From Acidithiobacillus sp. (GTDB lineage Bacteria; Pseudomonadota; Gammaproteobacteria; Acidithiobacillales; Acidithiobacillaceae): a stretch of 64,000 nt of DNA. A program made the position numbers and the translations under genes. Location of the stretch: assembly GCA_028697715.1 (NCBI GenBank), contig JAQVDS010000011.1:1-64000 (forward strand). Direction: 5' to 3'. Within the stretch, counting starts at the first letter, position 1, and each line of letters begins with the position of its first letter. Under the pieces are notes generated by a model. The model did no database searches and was not told the DNA's origin. It saw nothing but the letters and a program-made list of their open reading frames with translations. Of this stretch, positions 1 through 9,179 are shown in pieces.

Positions 1-51
1 AACCGCCTCCTAAGCGGTAGGTCGTACGTTCGATTCGTATCTGGGGCGCCA
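1..51 (+). tRNA. tRNA-Arg (anticodon CCT), 3' part
   Basis: Only the 3' portion is in the window. Bases 2-6 and 14-18 form a 5-bp anticodon stem around the 7-base loop at 7-13, with CCT at 9-11, which reads the arginine codon AGG. A T arm (GTACG/CGTAT stem, loop TTCGATT) follows at 24-40. The acceptor strand CTGGGGC, discriminator G and an encoded CCA end at 51. The 5' half lies outside the window. Confidence 0.88.
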
Positions 52-677
52 TAGTAAACAATAAGTTACGAATTTGCATTGCATGCCTCTCTAATTTATG
101 CCCCACCCTGGCGGCATAGTTGCGTCAAGTTCAAGGCGACAGCAGTGGATCCGAGGATCAAGACCATGTGCCAACCAGACCCCAATGCAAAGCCCAGAGA
201 TACCCCCGGCGGTCGCCGTTGGAGAAATCCAGACGGATAAGGACAAGAAATATCTTTACCGTACTGATAAATCATCTTGTTAAAAAGAAAACTGCGCATT
301 TGTACCAGATTTGATACGTCCTCAGAAAAACCTCCACATAGCGATGCATCTTCCCTGGCTGCATGTTCCAAATACGTCAACTGGTCTAACAGCAAAACCT
401 TTCTAGACCTTGACAGGACACCGTTTTCTCTGGTTTCATCCGCACATTGGCGTGATCGGAGATTGCGACCTGGGCCATACATCACCAGAACTCCTATCCT
501 CTGCCCTCGCTGCATCCCCAACGAGATTGTCGGCGGTTTTCGATCCGGGGCACGTGCTTGGTCGAGGAATAGTATGCCATTCGCGCAATGCCATGCTGAT
601 GATTCGGGCCGGTCAAAGACATATACGAGCGAGAGGCAGCTCTTCGTGCTTCCCTCGCCACATCTAAGGATGGAGAG
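52..677. other. Long stretch without a convincing gene
   Basis: About 625 bases between the tRNA and the sugar transferase gene. Open frames exist on both strands, the longest being 96-854 on the minus strand, but their translations are rich in Arg, Ser, Cys and Pro and I recognise no domain. Several overlap each other and run into the next gene. I see no clear terminator after the tRNA and no strong promoter. It could be decayed coding DNA or the leader of the downstream gene. Confidence 0.5.
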
Positions 678-2159
678 TTGCCAGTGACAACCGTGAAATC
701 CACCGTCAGAACCGAACACAGTCTTCCCTGGCAGCGTCTGGTGCCCTACTTCCTCGGCATAGCGGACGCGCTGGCTCTCTTCGCCGCGTTCTATTTCGCG
801 CGCATTTCGCATGCGCTGTACTACGGTATTGACCCCCTGCAAGTACTCCTGCACTGGTGGGGCGAGATCGTTCAGGTAAACATCCTGTTATTCTTTTTGC
901 TGGCGGCCACGGCCATTCTGGCCTTTGCCTACAAAGGCCATTACGCCCGGCGCAAGGCCTTCTGGGACGAAATGGGGGAAATGGTCGGGGTGTTGACGGT
1001 ACTCGTCGTCCTCAACGCCTCCTTGGCGTTTGTTGGCAAGTGGCCGATGTCGCGCCTGTGGCTCTTCTCCACCTGGGGATTGGCTTTCCTGTTCTTGCCG
1101 GCCAGTCGGCTGGTAATGCGGCGCATCCTGTATCATCTCAACGCATGGAATCGCCCTGTGGTGATCGTCGGTTGCGGGCAGAACGCCGCGGAAGCCATTC
1201 GCGCCCTGGACAGCGAGCCACTTCTCGGCTATGAGGTGCAACGGGTACTAGTGCCGGAAGGTGCAACGCCACCCGGCGATGGTTTTCCCGCCCGCGCTCC
1301 AATCCAGACCCTGGACAATAATCCACTGGAGACCCTGGCCCGGCTGGGCGACCCCCATGTGATTCTGGCCTTGGACATGGACCAGTGGGAGGCGCAGGAG
1401 CGGCTGATCCGCACCCTCAGCTTCAGTTACCGTAACCTGACCATTGCCCCGCCCCTGCGCGGCTTACCTCTCTTCGGGCTGGAAACCATGCATTTCTTCA
1501 GCCATGAAGTGCTCATGCTGCGGGTACGCGACAACTTGGCGCGGCCGGCATCGCAATGGATGAAACAGTTTTTCGATCTGTTGGCTACCAGCCTGATTGT
1601 GCTGATGCTGGCGGTACCAATGCTGGTGATCGTCTTGCGCATTCGCCGCGAAGATGGAGGTCCTGCCTTTTTCGCTCAAGAACGCATAGGCAAGGACGGC
1701 AAACCCTTCCCGTGCCTGAAGTTTCGCAGCATGGTGGTGGACGCTGAACAAAAGCTGAATATCTATCTGGATGAGCACCCTGAAGCGCGGGCCGAATATG
1801 AGCGCAACTACAAGCTGCGGAATGACCCCCGAGTCACGTCCATCGGGCGCTTCCTGCGCCGGACCAGCCTGGACGAGCTACCGCAGATCTTCAATGTCTT
1901 GCGCGGCGAGATGAGTCTGGTTGGTCCGCGCCCCCTCCTCGAAAAGGAACGTTCCCGCTATGGCGAGGGTATCCACCTCTACACTCAGGTGCGCCCCGGC
2001 ATCACCGGACTCTGGCAGATCAGCGGTCGCAGTAACACCACCTTTGCCGAGCGGGTACACCTCGACGCTTGGTATGTGAAGAATTGGTCCCTTTGGTACG
2101 ACATCGTCATCCTACTGCGCACCGTCAAGGTCGTGTTCCGGCGGGAGGGTGCGTATTGA
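678..2159 (+). CDS. wbaP: Undecaprenyl-phosphate hexose-1-phosphate transferase, WbaP type
   Basis: An inner-membrane polyisoprenyl-phosphate sugar-1-phosphate transferase that would start an exopolysaccharide or O-antigen repeat unit by moving hexose-1-phosphate from a UDP-sugar to undecaprenyl phosphate. The N-terminal 150 residues hold about four hydrophobic helices. A central CoA-binding-like region follows, then another helix near residue 305 and the conserved bacterial sugar transferase domain (roughly 295-493). That domain contains [29 protein letters not shown] and [12 protein letters not shown]. The TTG at 678 has AGGA 7 bases upstream. A GTG six bases later is an alternative. Galactose specificity is typical of WbaP but cannot be read from the sequence. 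The gene lies some 6 kb from the pel cluster on the other strand, and Pel synthesis is not known to need a lipid-linked initiator. Confidence 0.85.
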   Translation: MPVTTVKSTVRTEHSLPWQRLVPYFLGIADALALFAAFYFARISHALYYGIDPLQVLLHWWGEIVQVNILLFFLLAATAILAFAYKGHYARRKAFWDEMGEMVGVLTVLVVLNASLAFVGKWPMSRLWLFSTWGLAFLFLPASRLVMRRILYHLNAWNRPVVIVGCGQNAAEAIRALDSEPLLGYEVQRVLVPEGATPPGDGFPARAPIQTLDNNPLETLARLGDPHVILALDMDQWEAQERLIRTLSFSYRNLTIAPPLRGLPLFGLETMHFFSHEVLMLRVRDNLARPASQWMKQFFDLLATSLIVLMLAVPMLVIVLRIRREDGGPAFFAQERIGKDGKPFPCLKFRSMVVDAEQKLNIYLDEHPEARAEYERNYKLRNDPRVTSIGRFLRRTSLDELPQIFNVLRGEMSLVGPRPLLEKERSRYGEGIHLYTQVRPGITGLWQISGRSNTTFAERVHLDAWYVKNWSLWYDIVILLRTVKVVFRREGAY

Positions 2160-2330
2160 GCGGGCCGTCTACGATAGCCCCGTCATTGGCCCCACAGTTC
2201 GCTCCAGGGAACAGATACCCGCTCCGGGGCCTTTATCAGAAAACGCAGACATTCCTGACTTGCACTATCCTATAGGCGTGTCCGGTTATCGAAGATACGT
2301 ATTCATGAACCGCACGGGGAGGTGTGCAAA

Positions 2331-4907
2331 ATGGCAGTGGAACACGACCCAAAAGAATGGGAACAGATGGCGCCCGAAGCTGCTTTTCAGGCGCTCGACA
2401 GCAACGAAAAGGGGCTCAGTGCCGCAGAGGCGACACAACGACTACAGCAGTATGGCGAAAATGCCTTACATGAAAAGGAAATTCCCCTGTGGCACCGGCT
2501 GCTCTCCTACTTTTGGGGCCCTATCCCGTGGATGATCGAAGTCGCCGCGGTGTTATCCGCCATCAATGACGACTGGAAGAGCTTTTTTGTAATCTTCGCC
2601 ATGCTGCTGATCAACGGTGGCATTGGCTTCTGGGAGGAAAAAGGCGCTGCCGACGCCCTCAAGGCCCTAAAAAACCAACTAGCGCTCAAAGCGCGTGCTC
2701 TGCGTGATGGCCAGTGGCAGGAAATCGATGCCGGCACCCTGGTACCGGGGGATGTCATTCGGGTGCGCCTGGGAGATGTGCTGCCCGCCGACGTCAAACT
2801 CTTTTCCGGCGACTATCTTGCCGTCGATCAATCGGCGCTGACCGGCGAATCGCTGCCCGTCAACAAAAAGCCCGGGGCGGTGGCCTACTCCGGAACCATC
2901 GCCAAGCAGGGTGAGATGCTCGCCCTGGTCTATGCCACCGGCAGCAAGACCTTCTTTGGCCGCACGGCCAGCCTGGTCCAGAGGGCGGCCCCCGTTTCCC
3001 ACTTTCAGAAGGCCGTGCTTGGCATCGGCAATTTCCTCATCATCCTTGCCCTGGTCCTGTCGACGATCCTGATTATCGTCGAGCTGGTACGGGGGCTGCC
3101 GTTTTTGGAGCTACTGGCCTTCATTCTGGTCGTCGTCGTGGCGTCCATTCCTGTCGCCATGCCTGCCGTGCTGTCCGTGACCATGGCGCTGGGAGCCTTA
3201 GCCTTGTCGCGCATGAAAGCGATCGTCTCCCGCCTGACCTCCATTGAGGAAATGGCCGGGGTCGATATTCTCTGCTCGGACAAGACCGGCACTCTGACGC
3301 AAAACAAGATCACCCTGGGAGATACCGTGCTCTTTCAGGCCAAAGAGGAGCAGGAGGTGATTGTTGCCGCTGCTCTGGCCTCCCGCGCCGAGGATGCCGA
3401 TGCCATCGATCTAGCCGTGCTGGCTGGCCTCCAGGATAAGGCCAAGCAACTGCAAGGGTTCCAGCAGGACAAGTTCATCCCCTTCGATCCCGTTTCCAAG
3501 CGCACGGAAGGACAAATCCAGGGTCCGGACGGCAAGCACTTCCGCACCTCCAAGGGTGCTCCCCAAGTTCTCATGGATATGGCCAAACTAGACGGTGATG
3601 CGCGCAGCAAGGCAGAAAAGGCGGTAGAAGACTTTGCCGCCAAGGGCTTCCGCACCCTGGGGGTCGCCCGCTCCGATGATGACGGTGCCAGCTGGCAGTT
3701 TCTGGGCATTCTCTCGCTCTTCGATCCGCCACGGGTTGATTCCAAGGACACCATCATCGAGGCGCAGCAGCATGGCATCGAAGTCAAGATGGTGACCGGT
3801 GACCATCAGGCCATCGCCAGCGAAATTGCTGGACAATTAAATCTCGGCACCCGCATCCTGACCGTCGACGAACGCCTGTCGAAGTACGCCGAAACCGGGC
3901 AGCTCGCAGATGGCTTGGGTGCGGAAATCGAAAAGGCCGATGGCTTTGCGCAGGTATTCCCCGAGCACAAATATGCCATCGTCAAGGTCTTGCAGCAGCG
4001 CGGACATATCGTCGCCATGACGGGCGATGGCGTGAATGACGCTCCCGCACTCAAACAGGCGGATGTCGGCATTGCCGTGTCCGGCGCGACCGACGCTGCC
4101 CGTGCGGCCGCGGCGTTGATCCTCACGGCTCCGGGCCTGAATGTCATCGTCAAGGCGGTAGAGGAAGCACGGCGCATTTTCGAGCGGATGATGAGCTACA
4201 CCGTTTATCGCATCGCCATGACCCTCGATATCCTCTTTTTTGTCGTCATCACCATGCTGATCTTCAATTCCTACCCGCTCACGGCGATCATGGTAGTGCT
4301 TCTTTCCTTGCTCGATGACATCCCCATCATGAGCATTGCCTGGGATCGTACTGCGGTGCAGGAAAGTCCGGTGCATTGGGAGATGGCGCGGGTACTCAGT
4401 CTAGCCTCTATGATGGGCCTGCTGGCTCTGGGCGGTACCCTGGTGCTGTACCTGCTGGGCCGCTTTGCTTTTCAGCTGCCCAACTGGGAACTGCAAACCC
4501 TGATGTTTTTGCAACTCATCGCCGGCGGGCATTTGATGCTCTTTCTGACGCGCACCCGTGGCCCTTTCTGGAAGCCACCCTATCCAGCCCCCATCCTGCT
4601 GCTTGCCATCCTCGGTACGCAGATCTTTGGCATTGCCATCGTCGCCTTTGGCTGGTTGATGCCGGCCATTCCCTGGGTGGCGATTGGCCTGGTCTGGGCC
4701 TACAACATTGTGTGGATGTTTGTCGCAGACTTCGCCAAGCTCGCCATCCATCGTGCCATGGATCACCGGCAAGGGCATCAGCTGCGTTTTCTCAACACCC
4801 TCAATCGCTCTCTGCATCCCATGATTGCCGAGATCGAGGCGGGAGATGCCGCGCTGCGACGCCAAGTACAGGGCCTCTTGCACGCGCAAAAAGATCAGGA
4901 AAAGTAA
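2331..4907 (+). CDS. Plasma-membrane proton-translocating P-type ATPase (type IIIA)
   Basis: An ATP-driven cation pump of the fungal/plant H+-ATPase class, expected to expel protons and support pH homeostasis in acid. Visible are the cation-ATPase N-terminal region (1-70), the actuator motif TGES, the phosphorylation motif DKTGT with Asp317, and the hinge TGDGVNDAPALKQADVG. About ten membrane helices are present, and the C-terminal helices follow TVYRIAMTLDILFF. There are no heavy-metal-binding domains and no CPC motif, so copper or cadmium transport is unlikely. I chose the ATG at 2331 because GGGGAGG lies 8 bases upstream. An in-frame GTG at 2322 overlaps that site. The flavoprotein gene begins 30 bases downstream and is probably co-transcribed. 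Confidence 0.87.
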   Translation: MAVEHDPKEWEQMAPEAAFQALDSNEKGLSAAEATQRLQQYGENALHEKEIPLWHRLLSYFWGPIPWMIEVAAVLSAINDDWKSFFVIFAMLLINGGIGFWEEKGAADALKALKNQLALKARALRDGQWQEIDAGTLVPGDVIRVRLGDVLPADVKLFSGDYLAVDQSALTGESLPVNKKPGAVAYSGTIAKQGEMLALVYATGSKTFFGRTASLVQRAAPVSHFQKAVLGIGNFLIILALVLSTILIIVELVRGLPFLELLAFILVVVVASIPVAMPAVLSVTMALGALALSRMKAIVSRLTSIEEMAGVDILCSDKTGTLTQNKITLGDTVLFQAKEEQEVIVAAALASRAEDADAIDLAVLAGLQDKAKQLQGFQQDKFIPFDPVSKRTEGQIQGPDGKHFRTSKGAPQVLMDMAKLDGDARSKAEKAVEDFAAKGFRTLGVARSDDDGASWQFLGILSLFDPPRVDSKDTIIEAQQHGIEVKMVTGDHQAIASEIAGQLNLGTRILTVDERLSKYAETGQLADGLGAEIEKADGFAQVFPEHKYAIVKVLQQRGHIVAMTGDGVNDAPALKQADVGIAVSGATDAARAAAALILTAPGLNVIVKAVEEARRIFERMMSYTVYRIAMTLDILFFVVITMLIFNSYPLTAIMVVLLSLLDDIPIMSIAWDRTAVQESPVHWEMARVLSLASMMGLLALGGTLVLYLLGRFAFQLPNWELQTLMFLQLIAGGHLMLFLTRTRGPFWKPPYPAPILLLAILGTQIFGIAIVAFGWLMPAIPWVAIGLVWAYNIVWMFVADFAKLAIHRAMDHRQGHQLRFLNTLNRSLHPMIAEIEAGDAALRRQVQGLLHAQKDQEK

Positions 4908-4937
4908 AGATTCCGAAGTACACAGGAGGGAAGACAG

Positions 4938-6329
4938 ATGGCGGAACAAACTACGGATGTCTTGATCATTGGTGGCGGCCCCGCAGGCATGATGTGCGGG
5001 ATCACCGCAGCGCAGTTTTCTCCGCATAAAAAAGTTCTGGTGGTACGCCCGGAAGGCGACGCAGTCATCCCCTGTGGCATTCCCTACATCTTCGGCACCC
5101 TGGGCGGCACCGACGAGGATATGGCAGGTCGCGCGCCGCTACTGGCGGCAGGTGGCCAATTGCAGATCGGCAAGGTCAAGCAGGTGGATCGGCAGCAGCG
5201 TACGGCCAGCCTGGATAATGGCGATCTCATCCACTGGGAGCGCCTGGTTCTCGCCACCGGTGCCGACAATTTCATTCCCCCCATCCCCGGCCTCGATCTC
5301 GCGGGGGTATTCAGTATCCAGAAGGACTACAACTATCTCGATCAACTCTTCAGCACCCTGATCCCCAAGGTCAAGCGCCTGGCGATCATCGGCGGGGGCT
5401 TCATTGGTGTGGAATTTGCCGACGAGATCCGCAAACGGGGTATTGAAGTGCATATCATCGAGATGATGCCACATCTGATGCAAGCGGCCTTCGATCTCTA
5501 TGCCTGTACCGCAGTCGAAAAACAGTTGCAAAAACATGGGGTACAGATCCATACCGGCTGCAAGGTAGAGGCAGTAATCGCCGACGCCTCGGGCAAACAG
5601 GTCGCCGGGGTGCAGATCGCCGGGCAGGATCTTCTGCCCGTCGATGCGGTATTGGTCGCTATCGGCACCCGTCCTCACACCCAGCTGGCGCAGGACATGG
5701 GCCTTACCCTGAGTCGCTCGGGGGGAGTATGGGTAGACGCCTTTCAGCGCAGTCGCGAAGACCCGCACATTTTCGCCGTGGGTGACTGTGCGCACAAACA
5801 GGATTTTTTTACCCGCAAGGCCAGTCACGCCATGATCGCTTCGCAGGCCGCCGCCGAAGGACGCATTGCCGGGATGAATCTCTATGGATTGCGGGAGCTG
5901 CGTTTCAATGCGGGCTCGGTCAGCGTCTATGCCAGTGAAATCGATGGCTTGGCCTTTGGCGTTGCCGGCATGACCGAGCACCAGGCAGAACAGGAAGGCT
6001 TTCCCATCCTCGTCGGCGAGGCCCGCTTGCCTGATCATCATCCGGCGGCCATGCCCAATACCACGGAGATCTACTGTCGTGTCATCTTCGCCCGCGACTC
6101 CCTACAGCTATTGGGAGGACAAATACTGGGCGGTACCACGACTGGCGAGCTCGTCAATACCATTGGCCTTGCCGTACAAATGCGCGCTACCGCACCCGAC
6201 CTGGCGAGCATGCAATTCGGCAGCCAACCGCGCCTGACACCGTCCCTGCATCCCTTGGTTGCCGCTACCGGCGATGCCCTGCACAAACATTTTCAAGGAC
6301 AGCACCCCTGTGTGGACTCGCCCACCTGA
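4938..6329 (+). CDS. FAD-dependent pyridine nucleotide-disulfide oxidoreductase (CoA-disulfide reductase/Nox type)
   Basis: A soluble flavoprotein of the NADH oxidase / CoA-disulfide reductase / persulfide reductase group. The FAD Rossmann motif GGGPAG is at the N terminus and the NAD(P)H motif GGGFIGVEFA in the middle, followed by the FAD-binding VGDCA. The C-terminal dimerisation domain is present. The family's single redox cysteine is Cys46, in PCGIPY. This favours the Nox/CoADR clade over two-cysteine glutathione or lipoamide reductases. Substrate is unknown; in a sulfur oxidiser, CoA-persulfide or a low-molecular-weight disulfide is plausible. GGAGG precedes the ATG, and the gene sits directly behind the H+-ATPase. 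Its end faces patB, 18 bases away. Confidence 0.8.
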   Translation: MAEQTTDVLIIGGGPAGMMCGITAAQFSPHKKVLVVRPEGDAVIPCGIPYIFGTLGGTDEDMAGRAPLLAAGGQLQIGKVKQVDRQQRTASLDNGDLIHWERLVLATGADNFIPPIPGLDLAGVFSIQKDYNYLDQLFSTLIPKVKRLAIIGGGFIGVEFADEIRKRGIEVHIIEMMPHLMQAAFDLYACTAVEKQLQKHGVQIHTGCKVEAVIADASGKQVAGVQIAGQDLLPVDAVLVAIGTRPHTQLAQDMGLTLSRSGGVWVDAFQRSREDPHIFAVGDCAHKQDFFTRKASHAMIASQAAAEGRIAGMNLYGLRELRFNAGSVSVYASEIDGLAFGVAGMTEHQAEQEGFPILVGEARLPDHHPAAMPNTTEIYCRVIFARDSLQLLGGQILGGTTTGELVNTIGLAVQMRATAPDLASMQFGSQPRLTPSLHPLVAATGDALHKHFQGQHPCVDSPT

Positions 6330-6347
6330 ATCCGGGATGAGCCCCGC

Positions 6348-7514
6348 TCAGGCCTGCGCAGCTGCCGCCTTGCGCAGCAGGTCCAGGCCGTGTGCCAAGA
6401 GCTTTCGCGACGTTCCAAAGTTGAGGCGGACGAAACCAGATCCACCCTCACCAAAGGACGGGCCCCAATTCAGGCCCAGGCCGGCATCGAGGATCCTCGC
6501 CTCGATTTCTGCATCGCTCAACCCCCAGGCACGGAGATCCAGCCACGCCAAATAGCCAAAATCCGGCTTCCGAAAGCCAATCTCTGGCAGCTGCTCCTGC
6601 AAAAAGGACTCCAGAAACTGGGCATTATCACCAAGGTAGCTCTGCAAGGCCTGCAACCACGGCCACCCCTCCTGCCAGGCCGCACGCAGGGCGGCCTTGG
6701 CGAAGGTGTGGGTACCGAGGATACCGCTACGCCGGAGTTCGTCCACAAACTGGGCTTTGGCTTCGTCACCCCGGAGCCATGCTACCGCCCCTCCAAGCCC
6801 TGCAATATTGAAACTCTTGCTTGCCGAGGCGAAGACGATGGCGCGGGGATCCAGTTTTCCCATGGGGGTGTGGACCTGGTCGGGACGGCTGAGGTCGGCA
6901 TGAATTTCGTCACTGACAATCCGTACCCCATGGCGCTGACAGAGGGAAACCAACTGCTGTAACTCCTCTGGCGTCCACACCCGACCCACCGGATTGTGCG
7001 GGGAACAGAGCAGCAACATCCGCGCCTGCGGCAGTTGTGTCGCCAAGGACGCAAAGTCGATTTCGTAGCGAAGGACAGCATCCTTGCGCAAGGGTACAGA
7101 GACCAAGCGTCTGCGCTGCCCCGTTACGGCGGCAAAAAATGGGGGATAGATCGGTGGCATAACGATGATCCCATCGTCCGGCCGGGAAAATGCGCGAACC
7201 GCCGCATTCAGCGCCGGCACCACTCCCTGGACCGGGATAACCTCGTCTGTCCTGACCGTCCAGGAATAGCGTTTGCACCACCAGTCAGCCGCCGCTTCGT
7301 GCACCGTTTCGTCATGATCCGGATACCCCAACACCGGCTCTACCAGACGCTGTTCCAGAGCACGCAAAATTTTGGGCGCGACCGGGAAATCCATATCGGC
7401 AACCCACATCGGAAATACCGGCCTGCCGAATGTCTGTCGCGCTCCCGCCCATTTGACACTATCCGTATGCCAGCGGTCGACAACTGTATCAAAATCAAAT
7501 TGCGTTTCACGCAT
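6348..7514 (-). CDS. patB: PatB/MalY-type cystathionine beta-lyase (PLP aminotransferase fold)
   Basis: A cytosolic PLP enzyme that cleaves C-S bonds, for example cystathionine to homocysteine, pyruvate and ammonia. The 388-residue protein carries the clade signature MWVADMDFP near residue 35, the PLP-lysine motif SASKSFNIAGL, and a C-terminal Arg motif in GFVRLNFGTS. The open frame extends 30 codons further upstream, but the ATG at 7514 has AGGAAA about 7 bases ahead and matches the usual family start (MRETQFDFD). The gene is convergent with the flavoprotein. It probably serves methionine/homocysteine metabolism, consistent with the methyl-cycle genes 15 kb away, but is not in their operon. 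Confidence 0.83.
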   Translation of the reverse strand: MRETQFDFDTVVDRWHTDSVKWAGARQTFGRPVFPMWVADMDFPVAPKILRALEQRLVEPVLGYPDHDETVHEAAADWWCKRYSWTVRTDEVIPVQGVVPALNAAVRAFSRPDDGIIVMPPIYPPFFAAVTGQRRRLVSVPLRKDAVLRYEIDFASLATQLPQARMLLLCSPHNPVGRVWTPEELQQLVSLCQRHGVRIVSDEIHADLSRPDQVHTPMGKLDPRAIVFASASKSFNIAGLGGAVAWLRGDEAKAQFVDELRRSGILGTHTFAKAALRAAWQEGWPWLQALQSYLGDNAQFLESFLQEQLPEIGFRKPDFGYLAWLDLRAWGLSDAEIEARILDAGLGLNWGPSFGEGGSGFVRLNFGTSRKLLAHGLDLLRKAAAAQA

Positions 7515-7762
7515 GCGTGGTTTCCTGAGCTGATCGAGATGTCCTATAGCCATCTTTGGGCCCAGGTACGAAAAAGCCATCCCGTGCGGCCCTACTTTAC
7601 CCAAGCGATCATACCAGCCGGGGGACGAAAAGGCCTAGTTCCCAATCTTTCACCAAGCCGAATTCAAGGCCGGAGCAGTCCGACCACAGGAATTGCCCGC
7701 GGAACCCGCAGCGGAGCATCCGTATTCCGCAAAAGCTTAGCAGGCATGACGTTAGAACTCCC

Positions 7763-8058
7763 TCAATGATCTGCATACCAGGCCCGGATTGCACAAAGAC
7801 CATTGGCCAGCGGCGTCTCCGGCACCCATCCTAGATCCAGATGGACGCGCTCGATTTCGAGGTATTTTATGGCTGGTTTGCTGCGTGTATCCCCGCGAAA
7901 AAAGCGACATCGGCGATGGAAGTCGCCGTATCGGTACCGAAATTGAAGGCCTTGCCACGGTGGTCCGCTAAAGGTTCGTCCGGTTTCAGGTAGGCATCCG
8001 CCATATCGGCAATATATAAAAAAACATCTGCGAGAGGCAGATTACAAAGCCAAGCCTA
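7763..8058 (-). pseudogene. Remnant of a second NAD-dependent epimerase gene (C-terminal part, frameshifted)
   Basis: Two frames on the minus strand give adjacent pieces of an epimerase C terminus. The upstream piece reads ADMADAYLKPDEPLADHRG, then KAFNFGTDTATSIADV. After a frame change come GDTRSKPA and ERVHLDLGWVPETPLANGL, ending RAWYADH and a TGA at 7765-7763. The usual 20-30 residues between these blocks are missing, so a small deletion with frameshift is likely. No start codon, NAD-binding motif or active site survives. It begins directly after the stop of the PelX-like gene. Bases 7515-7762, between this remnant and patB, show no gene that I can support. Confidence 0.75.
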
Positions 8059-8061
8059 CAA

Positions 8062-8985
8062 TTATGCTGCAGAACAGCGCTCTAAAAGGGTGCGCAGACC
8101 GCGGTTTAGAGGAATATTTGCTCGTCCAAGGACCTGCTGCATACGACTCACATCCGCCTGGGAATGACGGATGTCACCGGACTGCCGGAGCACCCGTTGC
8201 ATCTCTCCCTTACCAAGATTCAGCTCGATCAGAAGTTCAGCTAGCTCTCCAATAGTTGTCGCCCTACCACTAGCGACATTGACGACACCGTTGACGGCAC
8301 TCCTCAACGCCGCCAGATTTACGCGCGCGACATCGGCAACATGAATAAAATCGCGCTCCTGAAGCCCATCCCCGCGCACCGTGAGCGGCCGCCCGTTCTG
8401 GAGTTGATCGATAAAGCGCGAGATTACCCCACTATAGGGCGAACGAGGGTCCTGTCGTGGTCCGTACACATTGAAGTAGCGAAGACCAAGCTGAGACAGA
8501 CCATACAAGCGCCCAAACAACTCCGCATAGAGCTCATTACTGTACTTTTCCAAGCCATAGGGCGAGATGGGGCGTAGCGGAGCCGTTTCTTGCAATGGCA
8601 ACACCTCTGGATCACCGTAGACTGCCGCCGAAGACGCGTACACCACTCGCACTGAATAGCGACGTGCCTGCTCCAACACCCGCACGAATCCGACGATATT
8701 CTGCTCAGCGGACTGCACAGGATCCTCCAGACTACGCTGTACGGAAACCTGAGCAGCGAGATACAAGACCGCACTCACCTCGGTAAAGGCCACCTGCAGT
8801 ATTGTTGCATCCTCGACACTCCCAGCGATGATTTCCAGCTGCGGATGGCCTTTTGGTAGATTTTCACGACGGCCGGTGGAAAAATCGTCGAGAACTCGCA
8901 CCGCGTAGCCTTCCGCCAGCATGTGGTCCACCGAATGAGAGCCGATAAAACCAGCACCACCAATCACCAGTATACGCTCACTCAT
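8062..8985 (-). CDS. pelX: UDP-sugar 4-epimerase, PelX-like
   Basis: An extended short-chain dehydrogenase. The NAD motif GGAGFIGSH is at residues 9-17, the catalytic SSA at 118-120, and Tyr143 and Lys147 are in SPYGLEKYS. The 307-residue length fits UDP-glucose/UDP-GlcNAc 4-epimerases. Known Pel systems can carry PelX, a UDP-GlcNAc C4-epimerase that makes UDP-GalNAc for the polymer. The position after pelG suggests that role, though GalE activity is possible. AGGAG lies 9 bases before the ATG at 8985. An ATG at 8994 directly abuts it and is less likely. The gap to pelG is 194 bases, so the gene may have its own promoter. Confidence 0.75.
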   Translation of the reverse strand: MSERILVIGGAGFIGSHSVDHMLAEGYAVRVLDDFSTGRRENLPKGHPQLEIIAGSVEDATILQVAFTEVSAVLYLAAQVSVQRSLEDPVQSAEQNIVGFVRVLEQARRYSVRVVYASSAAVYGDPEVLPLQETAPLRPISPYGLEKYSNELYAELFGRLYGLSQLGLRYFNVYGPRQDPRSPYSGVISRFIDQLQNGRPLTVRGDGLQERDFIHVADVARVNLAALRSAVNGVVNVASGRATTIGELAELLIELNLGKGEMQRVLRQSGDIRHSQADVSRMQQVLGRANIPLNRGLRTLLERCSAA

Positions 8986-9179
8986 TATTTTCATCTCCTA
9001 TGAATAAGTACCACCTTGGACCTCAAGAGTGCAACACTCCTTATATGCTTCCTACATGGGCGAACTTCTGATTAATGGACCGACCCTCTTGCACTACTCA
9101 CTACCCGCTGTTTTTGCGATTTCCCCGATACTCAACTAGAAAACGTCAGAGCTTCTCTTTTCTCACTCATCACCAGCGT

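Noticed and set aside
1-51. tRNA end as attachment site of an integrated element
   Set aside because: No second copy of the tRNA 3' end and no integrase gene were noticed in the window.
96-854. 252-codon open frame on the minus strand
   Set aside because: No recognisable domain, odd composition and a 177-base overlap with the start of the well-supported sugar transferase.
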